From the NCBI GenBank assembly GCA_963800415.1, contig CAWDBS010000040.1, positions 62,001 to 126,000 of the forward strand: a stretch of DNA of 64,000 nt. Direction: 5' to 3'. The stretch comes from Palsa-504 sp963800415 (lineage in GTDB: Bacteria; Actinomycetota; Actinomycetes; Streptosporangiales; Streptosporangiaceae). Positions 27,221 through 34,972 of this stretch are shown here, piece by piece (position 1 is the first letter of the stretch; the number at the start of each line of letters is the position of its first letter). A program made the translations under genes and the position numbers. The notes beneath the pieces were generated by a model, which did no database searches, was not told the origin of the DNA, and worked only from the letters and a program-made list of their open reading frames with translations.

Positions 27221-27835
27221 ATGACCCGCCAGGGCCGGGCTTCAGGGTCCGGGGAAGGAGCGTCCGCGGCCACGGCCCGCGGCGCCCAGGACCCTGAAGC
27301 CCGCGCCAGGCAGATCTGCCTGCGGCTGCTGACGGCTGCGCCGCGGACCCGGGCGCAGCTAGCCCAGGCGATGCACCGTGGCGGTGTCCCGGCCGAAGCC
27401 GCCGAGGCCATCCTCGTCCGCTTCGCCGACGCCGGCCTGATCGACGACGCCGCGTTCGCCCGGGCCTGGGTCGAGTCCAGGCACTACAGCCGCGGGCTGT
27501 CCAAGCGGTCTCTGTCCGCCGAGCTGAGGCGTCACGGCGTCACGAACGAGGAGATCCGCGAGGCGGTCGACGCGCTCGACCCCGAGCAGGAAGTCGAGAC
27601 CGCCAGGCGCCTGGTCGAGCGGAAGCTGGCGAGCACCCGCGGCCGGCCAGCGGAAACCCGCGCCCGGCAAGCGGCGGGCATGCTGGCCAGGAAGGGCTAC
27701 CCGCCGGGCCTGGCCTTCCGGCTGATCAAGGAAGCCATGCAGGAGGAAGGCGCCGAGCTCGACGAGATAGACGCCGACCAGTACCTCGACCCCGACGCCG
27801 AGGACGCCGTCCCAGGCCGCGTCACCGATCTATAG
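27221..27835 (+). CDS. recX: Regulatory protein RecX
   Basis: This 204-residue inhibitor of RecA filament extension is placed 3 nt after the recA stop. It is built of three-helix repeats: QICLRLLTAAPRTRAQLAQAM, FADAGLIDDAAFARAWVESR and a C-terminal LARKGYPPGLAFRLI. The spacing implies co-transcription with recA and SOS control. An acidic tail (EIDADQYLDPDAED) follows. The start ATG lacks a strong ribosome-binding site, consistent with coupling. Confidence 0.93.
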   Translation: MTRQGRASGSGEGASAATARGAQDPEARARQICLRLLTAAPRTRAQLAQAMHRGGVPAEAAEAILVRFADAGLIDDAAFARAWVESRHYSRGLSKRSLSAELRRHGVTNEEIREAVDALDPEQEVETARRLVERKLASTRGRPAETRARQAAGMLARKGYPPGLAFRLIKEAMQEEGAELDEIDADQYLDPDAEDAVPGRVTDL

Positions 27836-27906
27836 CGACATCTGACCGCCACCGGCCGGTCGGTCTCGGGTGGCCCTTACCGGCGTCCGCCGGACGCGCA
27901 GGCTCA

Positions 27907-27976
27907 CCGCCGCGGAAAAACCGCCGCGGACAAACCGCTGCGGACAAACCGCTGCGGACAAACCGCCGCGCGCAAG
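27907..27976. repeat. Non-coding 14-bp tandem repeat downstream of recX
   Basis: There are five units of the CCGCTGCGGACAAA type, at 27907, 27921, 27935, 27949 and 27963, the outer ones degenerate. The unit is 14 bp, unlike the multiples of three seen inside genes. The rest of the 580-nt recX-rny gap holds a weak hairpin (GCGTCCGCCGGACGC, 27882-27896) and the palindrome at 28183. Confidence 0.85.
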
Positions 27977-28182
27977 AGCCAGCCCCTCGCCATCGGCTAC
28001 TCTCTGTAACGAAAATCGCGATGGCGACCGGCCGGAACCCGGCTCGCCCGCACCGCCCTCGTCCGCCTGCGCTGCCCCGGGGGCGGCCCCGGCCGCCGCG
28101 CCGCTCCCACTATTCCCGCAGGCAGCAGGCATCGCGCCTTTCGTCCGGTTGACGCGCCGGCCGCGGTGGTCGACGATGCCTT

Positions 28183-28205
28183 GCTTGATAAAAAGGTTAT
28201 CAAGC
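28183..28205. promoter_or_regulatory. AT-rich perfect palindrome upstream of rny
   Basis: GCTTGATAA-AAAGG-TTATCAAGC is a 9-bp perfect inverted repeat in otherwise very GC-rich DNA, 210 nt before rny. It could be an operator or part of a promoter. A second overlapping inverted repeat, GGTTA...TAACC (28195-28212), partly shares it. Confidence 0.5.
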
Positions 28206-28416
28206 CTTAACCTCACGGCAGCGAGATGTTGTCCCATCCGGCACAGAAGCCCAAGCGGAGGAGAAGCAAGCAGCCACGCAAAGTAGCCGAAGCTGACGGG
28301 AAAACAGCTGACGGGCGGATGCCGCGTGCGACCGCCCGCGCCGGGGCATAAACCCTGGTGCCGGGACAGTAACAACACAAGGGTGCCCCGAGGGCTATGG
28401 ACGGAAAGGGGTGACC

Positions 28417-30009
28417 ATGAGCAGCGGATTGTCGCTCGCGTTCATGGTAATCGGGTTGCTCGCGGTGGTATTCGCGCTCGTCGTCGTATGGCGCCGGACC
28501 CCGGGCGCAGCAAAAGTCGAGCCAGGGAACGCGGACCGCAGCCGGCTCGACAGCGTCACCACCGAAGCCGAACACATCCGCACCCGCGCCCAGACCGAGG
28601 CCACCGGGATCCTGACAAGGGCGCGCGAGGAAGCCGAACAAGCCGCCCAGGGCCGCCGTGAAGTCGAGGAAGAGATCCGCGCGGTCAAGGACGAGGTGCG
28701 CGAGCTGCGCGGCGACCTCGAACGCCGGGAAACCCGTCTCGCGGACCGCGAGCAGCGGCTCGACCAGGAGCTCAAGCGGATCGAAGATCGTACGCAGGCC
28801 CTCGACCAGCGCAGGCACGATCTCGGCCGGCGCGCCGCCGAGCTAGACAACCAGGACGCCGAGCGCGGCAAAGAGCTGGAGCGCGTCGCCGGCCTCACCG
28901 TCGACCAGGCTAAAACCGAGCTCGTCGCGACGATCGAGAACCAGGCCAAGCGGGAAGCGGCGCTGATCGTCCGCGACATCGAGCACGAGGCCAGGTCAGA
29001 GGGTGAGAAGCGAGCCCGCAAAATCGTCACCCTGGCCATTCAGCGGGTGGCCACCGAGCAGACCAGCGAGTCCGTGGTCTCGGTGCTGCACCTGCCCGGG
29101 GACGAGATGAAGGGCCGCATCATCGGCCGTGAGGGCCGCAACATCCGGGCCTTCGAGTCGGTGACCGGCGTCAACCTCATCATCGACGACACCCCCGAGG
29201 CGGTCCTGCTCTCCTGTTTTGATCCGGTAAGACGAGAGATCGCCCGGCTCACCCTGGAACGGCTCGTCCTGGACGGCCGCATACATCCGCAGCGGATCGA
29301 GGACGCCTACGAGCGGGGCAAGGCGGAGATCGAGCAGCTATGCAAGCGGGCCGGCGAGGACGCCCTGGTCGAGCTGGGCATCACCGACATGCACTCCGAA
29401 CTCGTCGACCTCCTCGGCCGCCTGCGGTACCGCACGTCTTACGGTCAGAACGTGCTCCGGCACCTGGTCGAGTCCGCGCACATCGCCGGCATGATGGCCA
29501 GCGAGCTGCGGCTCGACCCGGCGCTGCTCAAGCGCTGCACGGTACTGCACGACATCGGCAAGGCGCTTACTCACGAGGTCGAGGGCAGCCACGCGCTGAT
29601 CGGCGCGGAGATCGCCCGCCGGTACGGCGAGCCGGAGGACGTGGTGCACGCCATCGAGGCGCACCACAACGAGGTCGAGGTCCGTACCGTCGAGGCGGTA
29701 CTGACCCAGGCGGCAGACGCGATCAGCGGCGGCCGGCCGGGCGCCCGGCGCGAGTCGCTGGAGATGTACGTCAAGCGCCTGGAGCGCCTGGAGCAGATCG
29801 CCGCGGGCCACGAGGGCGTGGAGAAGGTCTTCGCCATGCAGGCCGGCCGCGAGATCCGGGTCATGGTCAAGCCCGACCGGATCGACGACATCCAGGCCCA
29901 GGTGATCGCGCGCGACATCGCCAAGCAGGTCGAGGAGGAACTCACCTACCCCGGCCAGATCCGCATCACCGTGGTCCGCGAATCCCGCGCCACGGAATTC
30001 GCCCGCTGA
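28417..30009 (+). CDS. rny: Ribonuclease Y
   Basis: This 530-residue membrane-anchored endoribonuclease initiates mRNA decay. It has an N-terminal membrane helix (LSLAFMVIGLLAVVFALVVV), a long charged coiled coil (~residues 45-190), a KH domain with GRIIGREGRNIRAFE, and an HD domain with VLHDIGKA and the downstream metal ligands EAHHNEVE. The C-terminus PGQIRITVVRESRATEFAR is typical. The ATG at 28417 has GGAAAGGGG at proper spacing; the in-frame GTG at 28411 abuts that site and is less likely. Confidence 0.95.
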   Translation: MSSGLSLAFMVIGLLAVVFALVVVWRRTPGAAKVEPGNADRSRLDSVTTEAEHIRTRAQTEATGILTRAREEAEQAAQGRREVEEEIRAVKDEVRELRGDLERRETRLADREQRLDQELKRIEDRTQALDQRRHDLGRRAAELDNQDAERGKELERVAGLTVDQAKTELVATIENQAKREAALIVRDIEHEARSEGEKRARKIVTLAIQRVATEQTSESVVSVLHLPGDEMKGRIIGREGRNIRAFESVTGVNLIIDDTPEAVLLSCFDPVRREIARLTLERLVLDGRIHPQRIEDAYERGKAEIEQLCKRAGEDALVELGITDMHSELVDLLGRLRYRTSYGQNVLRHLVESAHIAGMMASELRLDPALLKRCTVLHDIGKALTHEVEGSHALIGAEIARRYGEPEDVVHAIEAHHNEVEVRTVEAVLTQAADAISGGRPGARRESLEMYVKRLERLEQIAAGHEGVEKVFAMQAGREIRVMVKPDRIDDIQAQVIARDIAKQVEEELTYPGQIRITVVRESRATEFAR

Positions 30010-30055
30010 CCTCCAGCAGAAGACCTTTATCCCGAACGGCCGCGGCGCGTGCCCC

Positions 30056-32245
30056 TCAGCCGCCCGCGAGCGGCACCGGCGGAACGCCCGGCGGCGTGAA
30101 GCCCATGATCTGGCCGTAGAAGGAGAGCTCGGCCTCCAGGCTGGCCACGATGTTCTCCGCCTTCCGGAACCCGTGCGACTCGCCCTCGAAGGTGATGTAC
30201 GCGTACGGGATGCCGTGCGCGGCCAGGTCCGCCGCGATGGATTCGGCCTGCGCGGGCGGCACGACCGGGTCGTCGAGCCCCTGGAGCAGCAGCACCGGGC
30301 AGGTCGCGTCGTTCACGTGCCCGACCGGCGCCCGCTCGGCGTACAGCGCCTCGCATTCCGGCAGCGGCCCGATCAGCCCGTCCAGGTACCGCGACTCGAA
30401 GTCGTGCGTGTGCGCCGCGAACGAGCGCAGGTCGGTCACCCCGAAGTAGGACGCCACGGCCGCGAAGACGCCTCTTTCCCCGGGTCCGTTCGGTCCCGAA
30501 ATCTCTCCGATCACCCCGATACCGGACGTCACGGCGGCTAGCGCGGTCCAGCCGCCCGCCGACCCGCCGCGAATGCCGAGCCGCTTCCCGTCCGCCTCGC
30601 CCGACTCGGCCAGGGCCAGCGCGGCCGTCATGGCGTCGGCCACGTCCACGAGGCCCCACTGGCCGCGCAGCCGCTCGCGGTAGGCGCGGCCGTACCCGCT
30701 CGACCCGCCGTAGTTCACGTCGATGATGCCGATGCCGCGGCTGGTGAAGAAGGCCTTCTCCAGGTCGAGCCGGGGCACGACCTGCGCGGTGGGACCGCCG
30801 TGCACCCAGACGATGTATGGCGGCAGCTCACCCTCCGGGCCCCGGACCGCGGGGTTGGCCGGCGGGTAGATGAGCGCGTGCACGACCGAACCCGACGGCC
30901 CGGTCAGCATGGCCGCCCGCGGCACCGGCAGGTACGCGGGGTCTGGCAGCGAGTCGGTGCTGCGGCTCAGCTCGCGGGCCGGCGGGGCCTGCGGATTCCC
31001 CCCCGGGGCTCTGCTGACTCCCCCCGGAGCGGGGACGTCGACCTCGATCACGGTCATCGGCACGGCTGGTCCGCCCGCGATGGTGGCGATGGTCTGGCCG
31101 GCCGCGGAAAGCCCGGAGATGAACACCTGGTAAGGCAGGTCCAGATCGGTCAGCCGGCCGCTGTCCGGGTCGAGCACGGCAAGCCGGGTTTCGCCGGTGC
31201 CGTAGGCGACGGCGAGACGGCCGTCGTCCAGCACCGCGTACGGGCTCGTGCCCAGCTGCCACAGCGGGCTGGCGAACTCTTCCTCCCGCGGGCACAGCCC
31301 CTGCGGCCCGGCACTCCTGGCCTGCGGCGGGCCCGCCAGCTCGGCCAGGTAGAGGTTCCACCATCCAGACCGGTCGGAGATCACGTACAGACTGCGGTCG
31401 TCCCGCCAGACCGGGGCCAGCACGGACTCGCTGTCGCCGCCCATCAGCCGCTGCTGCTGGCTCTCGTCGCTGACCGGCCCGGCGCCACCGAGCGCGGCGA
31501 CCCGCAGTTCAGTGCCGTCCCACGGCATCCGGGGATGATCCCAGCAGATCCAGGCCAGCCGGGTGCCGTCCGGCGACGGCGCCGGGTAGGCATAGAAGTC
31601 CGAACCGCTGACCAGCACCCGGATGGCGTCCGGATCTCCCGCGGCCGATCCGTCCAGCGGGACCGCCACGATCGCGCGGGTGATCCGGCTGGCCCCGTCC
31701 CGGCTGGCCCCGTCCCGGCTGGCCCCGTCCCGGCTGGCCCCGTCCCGGCTGGCCCCGTCCCGGTCGGCCCCGTCCCGGTCGGCCCCGTCCCGGTCGGCAC
31801 AGTGCCGTTCCCGCACGCACCACACCTCGTCCCCGCGGGGGGAAAGGACGAAGTCGGCGAACCGGTCCGCGGCGTCCTCGTCCGGTGCCGGGGTCAGCGG
31901 CTCCGGCTCGGCCGGCCACGACTGGCCCGTCGTCCCGCACCGGTACAGTCGCTGGTCGCCGAAGCTCGCGAAGACGAACCCGCCCGGCAGCGGCAGGTAC
32001 GACTTGCCGCCGTACTCGTGCACCCGCGTCCTGGCGTTCCACGGCATCGGGAGCAGGTCGCGCTTGATCCCGTCCGGCCCCTGGCAGACGACAGCCAGCC
32101 GCCCGCCCTCCTCCGGCCGCGTCTCCTGCCACCACACCCCGGCGGCGTCGATGACCGGGAAGGCCAGGCCAACCTGCTTGCGCGCCACGTCGGCGCCGCC
32201 GATCGGGGAGGGCCATTCGCCGTAGATGTGCGTTTCTGTAGCCAT
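30056..32245 (-). CDS. S9-family prolyl oligopeptidase-like peptidase
   Basis: This ~729-residue serine peptidase has an N-terminal beta-propeller (~residues 1-430) and a C-terminal alpha/beta-hydrolase domain. The nucleophile elbow is GIRGGSAGGWTA, the Asp lies in GLDDPVVPP and the His in EGESHGF; PYIVWVHGGP marks the oxyanion region. No signal peptide is visible, so it is cytosolic, probably cleaving short peptides. The propeller contains an acquired-looking run of DRDGA/SRDGA pentapeptides. The ATG at 32245 (MATETHIYGEW) is chosen; upstream codons are unlike the family. Confidence 0.9.
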   Translation of the reverse strand: MATETHIYGEWPSPIGGADVARKQVGLAFPVIDAAGVWWQETRPEEGGRLAVVCQGPDGIKRDLLPMPWNARTRVHEYGGKSYLPLPGGFVFASFGDQRLYRCGTTGQSWPAEPEPLTPAPDEDAADRFADFVLSPRGDEVWCVRERHCADRDGADRDGADRDGASRDGASRDGASRDGASRDGASRITRAIVAVPLDGSAAGDPDAIRVLVSGSDFYAYPAPSPDGTRLAWICWDHPRMPWDGTELRVAALGGAGPVSDESQQQRLMGGDSESVLAPVWRDDRSLYVISDRSGWWNLYLAELAGPPQARSAGPQGLCPREEEFASPLWQLGTSPYAVLDDGRLAVAYGTGETRLAVLDPDSGRLTDLDLPYQVFISGLSAAGQTIATIAGGPAVPMTVIEVDVPAPGGVSRAPGGNPQAPPARELSRSTDSLPDPAYLPVPRAAMLTGPSGSVVHALIYPPANPAVRGPEGELPPYIVWVHGGPTAQVVPRLDLEKAFFTSRGIGIIDVNYGGSSGYGRAYRERLRGQWGLVDVADAMTAALALAESGEADGKRLGIRGGSAGGWTALAAVTSGIGVIGEISGPNGPGERGVFAAVASYFGVTDLRSFAAHTHDFESRYLDGLIGPLPECEALYAERAPVGHVNDATCPVLLLQGLDDPVVPPAQAESIAADLAAHGIPYAYITFEGESHGFRKAENIVASLEAELSFYGQIMGFTPPGVPPVPLAGG
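31687..31800. repeat. 15-bp tandem repeat inside the S9 peptidase
   Basis: There are about seven to eight units of CTGGCCCCGTCCCGG, then the variant TCGGCCCCGTCCCGG. Read on the minus strand they encode GASRD/GADRD pentapeptides in a propeller loop. The frame is preserved. Confidence 0.9.
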
Positions 32246-32324
32246 TCGCATACAGATATCATGCCGGATCGGGCGGCTGAGATCACGGGGCACCTTAGCG
32301 CCTGTCCGCCTCTATCCTGGTGCT

Positions 32325-34322
32325 GTGGCAGCAGGCGGAAGGACGTACCAGATCCGCACCTACGGGTGCCAGATGAACGCGCACGATTCCGAGCGCCTGG
32401 CGGGCCTGCTCGACGAGGCGGGCTATCAGCGGGCCGGCGACGGCGAGACCCCGGACGTGGTGGTGTTCAATACCTGCGCGGTCCGCGAGAACGCGGCCGA
32501 CCGGCTGTACGGCAACCTGGGACATCTGCTCCCGCAGAAGAAAAATGGCATGCAGATCGCGGTGGGCGGCTGCCTGGCCCAGATGGAGCGCACCCGGATC
32601 ACGCAGCGCGCCCCCTGGGTCGACGTGGTCTACGGCACGCACAACATGGGCGCGCTGCCCGCGCTGCTCGAGCGGGCCCGGGTCAGGCACCAGGCGCAGG
32701 CCGAGTTCGCCGAGACGCTGGAGACCTTCCCCTCGCTGCTGCCCGCCCGGCGCGAATCGGTCTACTCGGCCTGGGTCGCGATCTCGGTGGGCTGCAACAA
32801 CACCTGCACCTTCTGCATCGTGCCGAGCCTGCGCGGCAAGGAGAAGGACCGCCGCCCAGGCGACATCCTGGGCGAGATCAGCGCGCTGGTCGCCGACGGG
32901 GTGCTCGAGGTCACCTTGCTCGGCCAGAACGTGAACTCCTACGGGGCTGAGTTCGGGGACCGCACCGCGTTCGGCAAACTTCTGCGCGGCTGCGGTGAGG
33001 TCGAGGGCCTGGAACGCGTCCGCTTCACTTCCCCGCACCCCAGGGACTTCACCGACGACGTCATCGACGCGATGGCGCAGACCCCGAACGTCATGCCCAG
33101 CCTGCACATGCCGCTGCAGTCGGGCTCCGACCGGATCCTGAAGGCCATGCGCCGGGCCTACCGCCGGGACCGCTACCTGGCCATCCTGGACCGGGTCCGG
33201 GCCAGCATCCCGGACGCCGCCATCACCACCGACATCATCGTCGGCTTCCCCGGCGAGACCGAGCAGGACTTCGCGGACACCCTGGACCTGGTGCGCCAGG
33301 CCAGGTTCGCCGGCGCGTTCACCTTCCGCTACTCCATCCGCCCCGGCACCCCGGCGGCCATCATGGACGCCCAGGTACCCGCGCAGATCGTGCAGGAGCG
33401 CTACGAACGGCTCACCGCGCTGGTCGAGGAGACCACCTACGCGGAGAACGAGCAGCTGGCCGGCGCCACCGTCGAGGTCCTGGTGGCCGAGGGTGAGGGC
33501 CGCAAGGACGCCGCCACCCACCGGATGTCCGGCCGCGCCCGGGACAACCGCCTGGTGCACTTCACCCCGGACCGGACCGCCCCGCGCCCCGGCGACGTCG
33601 TGACCGTGACCGTCACCCGCGGTGCCCCGCACTACCTGCTGTCCGACGCCCCCCCGCTGTCGGTTCGCCGCACCCGGGCCGGGGACGCCTGGCAGGCCAG
33701 CGCCGCGGCGCCCCCTGCTCCGGCGAGCGCTGCTCCGGCGAGCGCTGCTCCGCTGAGCGCTGCTCCGCTGAGCGCTGCTCCGGTGAGCGCCGCGCCCGCC
33801 GCCGCCCCCGTCCTCCTCGGCATGCCGCCCGTCACCCCGCCGGGTAGTCAGGCTCCGCACGCAACCTTTTCCGGGTGGCCAGGGCTCCGAGTCCTACCTG
33901 CCTTCGAGGCCGTGCAGGAAGTCGATCAGGCCGGCGAAGTACACGGCCTGGTCGTCGTACATGGCCAGGTGACTGCCGTCCGGGCAGCAAAGGTAGCGTC
34001 CGTGCGGCAGCCGGCTGGCCATCATCTCCATGTGGCCCGGGTCCATGGTGTCGTGGCGCGCGCCGATGACCAGCGCCGGCACGTCGATCGAGGCCAGCTC
34101 CGCGGTGCGGTCCCAGTGGGCCAGGCTGGCGTCGGCGCTGATGCCCAGCTCGCTGGGACCCTGCATGGACACGTAGATGGCCGGGTTGATATGCGCGAAG
34201 GCGCGCACCACCGGGTCGGGCCAGTCCGCGACCGGCATGCGGAGCACGTGGTGGACGTAGTGCTGCTCATTCAGCAGCTCCATGTACCTGGGGTTCTCGA
34301 TGTCCCCGTTCGCCTCATATGA
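32325..34322 (+). CDS. miaB: tRNA-2-methylthio-N6-dimethylallyladenosine synthase MiaB, with abnormal C-terminal extension
   Basis: This radical-SAM methylthiotransferase acts on i6A37 of tRNA. Motifs are TYGCQMN and FNTCAVRENA (N-terminal cluster Cys), GCNNTCTFCIVP (radical-SAM Cys), LHMPLQSGSD and a TRAM domain ending near LSVRRTRAGDAW. The GTG at 32325 starts directly before GGRTYQIRTYGC. A normal MiaB would end near residue 500; here a PASAA/PLSAA repeat is followed by VLLGMPPVTPPG and the frame stays open to 34322, antisense to the S33 hydrolase. A TAG in another frame at 33845 is probably the natural end, so a one-base indel around 33650-33840 is likely. Partner gene miaA lies 9 kb away. 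Confidence 0.85.
   Translation: MAAGGRTYQIRTYGCQMNAHDSERLAGLLDEAGYQRAGDGETPDVVVFNTCAVRENAADRLYGNLGHLLPQKKNGMQIAVGGCLAQMERTRITQRAPWVDVVYGTHNMGALPALLERARVRHQAQAEFAETLETFPSLLPARRESVYSAWVAISVGCNNTCTFCIVPSLRGKEKDRRPGDILGEISALVADGVLEVTLLGQNVNSYGAEFGDRTAFGKLLRGCGEVEGLERVRFTSPHPRDFTDDVIDAMAQTPNVMPSLHMPLQSGSDRILKAMRRAYRRDRYLAILDRVRASIPDAAITTDIIVGFPGETEQDFADTLDLVRQARFAGAFTFRYSIRPGTPAAIMDAQVPAQIVQERYERLTALVEETTYAENEQLAGATVEVLVAEGEGRKDAATHRMSGRARDNRLVHFTPDRTAPRPGDVVTVTVTRGAPHYLLSDAPPLSVRRTRAGDAWQASAAAPPAPASAAPASAAPLSAAPLSAAPVSAAPAAAPVLLGMPPVTPPGSQAPHATFSGWPGLRVLPAFEAVQEVDQAGEVHGLVVVHGQVTAVRAAKVASVRQPAGHHLHVARVHGVVARADDQRRHVDRGQLRGAVPVGQAGVGADAQLAGTLHGHVDGRVDMREGAHHRVGPVRDRHAEHVVDVVLLIQQLHVPGVLDVPVRLI
33718..33795. 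repeat. 15-bp tandem repeat at the miaB 3' end
   Basis: About five CTGCTCCGGCGAGCG-type units encode PASAA, PLSAA and PVSAA pentapeptides after the TRAM domain. Confidence 0.85.
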
Positions 34323-34847
34323 CTTGATCTCGGCCAGCGCCGCCTGGTCCATCCGGGGCATCAGCACCTGCTCGGCGTAGGCGTTGTACGCCGGGACGCT
34401 CGCCATCATGTTGGAGATGACCAGCCCTCGCAGGTGCTCCTGGTGGTGCAGCGCGTACTCCATGGCCAGGATCCCGCCCCAGGAGTGGCCGAAAAGGACG
34501 AAGCTGCCACGCTCGAGCCCGAGCGCCCGGCGGACCTGTTCCACCTCGTCGACGTAGCGGTCGAGGTCCCACAGCGACGGCTCACCCGGTTGATCGCTAA
34601 AACCAGAGCCAAGCTGGTCGTAGTAGTAGTACTCGATCCCCGCGCCGGGGAGGTAGCTGTCGCAGGCCTCCAGGTACTCGTGTGTCGCTCCCGGGCCGCC
34701 GTGCAGGAGCAGCACCCGCAGCACGGGATTGTTGCCGGTCCGCTTCACCCAGACGCGGTACCGCCCGGCCGGAGTGTCCACCGGGATCATCCGGGCGCCC
34801 CCGCTCAGCGCGTCCTCCCGCCCGGAGTTGTCCAGATACCCGCTCAT
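33894..34847 (-). CDS. Proline iminopeptidase-like alpha/beta hydrolase (S33)
   Basis: This 317-residue protein has LLLHGGPGATHEYLEA (HGGPG oxyanion loop), nucleophile elbow FGHSWGGILA, Asp in VIGARHDTMDP and His in CPDGSHLAM. The cap region fits proline iminopeptidases, which remove N-terminal Pro; some relatives hydrolyse amides or esters instead. The start ATG has GGAGAGGAG upstream. It is convergent with miaB, whose open frame runs over its 3' end. Confidence 0.87.
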   Translation of the reverse strand: MSGYLDNSGREDALSGGARMIPVDTPAGRYRVWVKRTGNNPVLRVLLLHGGPGATHEYLEACDSYLPGAGIEYYYYDQLGSGFSDQPGEPSLWDLDRYVDEVEQVRRALGLERGSFVLFGHSWGGILAMEYALHHQEHLRGLVISNMMASVPAYNAYAEQVLMPRMDQAALAEIKSYEANGDIENPRYMELLNEQHYVHHVLRMPVADWPDPVVRAFAHINPAIYVSMQGPSELGISADASLAHWDRTAELASIDVPALVIGARHDTMDPGHMEMMASRLPHGRYLCCPDGSHLAMYDDQAVYFAGLIDFLHGLEGR

Positions 34848-34924
34848 GACCCGTGCTCCTCTCCCGTGACCGGCACCTGTGCCAGAGGAGGATTATGCCA
34901 GGCCCGCAGGCCAGCCCATAGACC

Positions 34925-34961
34925 AAGCCGGGCCAGGCGGTCTGTCCGCCTGGCCCGGCTT
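34925..34961. terminator. Perfect 16-bp hairpin after the MMPL gene
   Basis: AAGCCGGGCCAGGCGG, loop TCTGT, then CCGCCTGGCCCGGCTT lies 11 nt past the MMPL stop on the minus strand and would end that transcript before the S33 hydrolase. Confidence 0.85.
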
Positions 34962-34972
34962 GAACGGGACCG

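Noticed and set aside
27907..27976. Possible CRISPR-like array
   Set aside because: Units are contiguous 14-bp copies with no spacers and no cas genes nearby.
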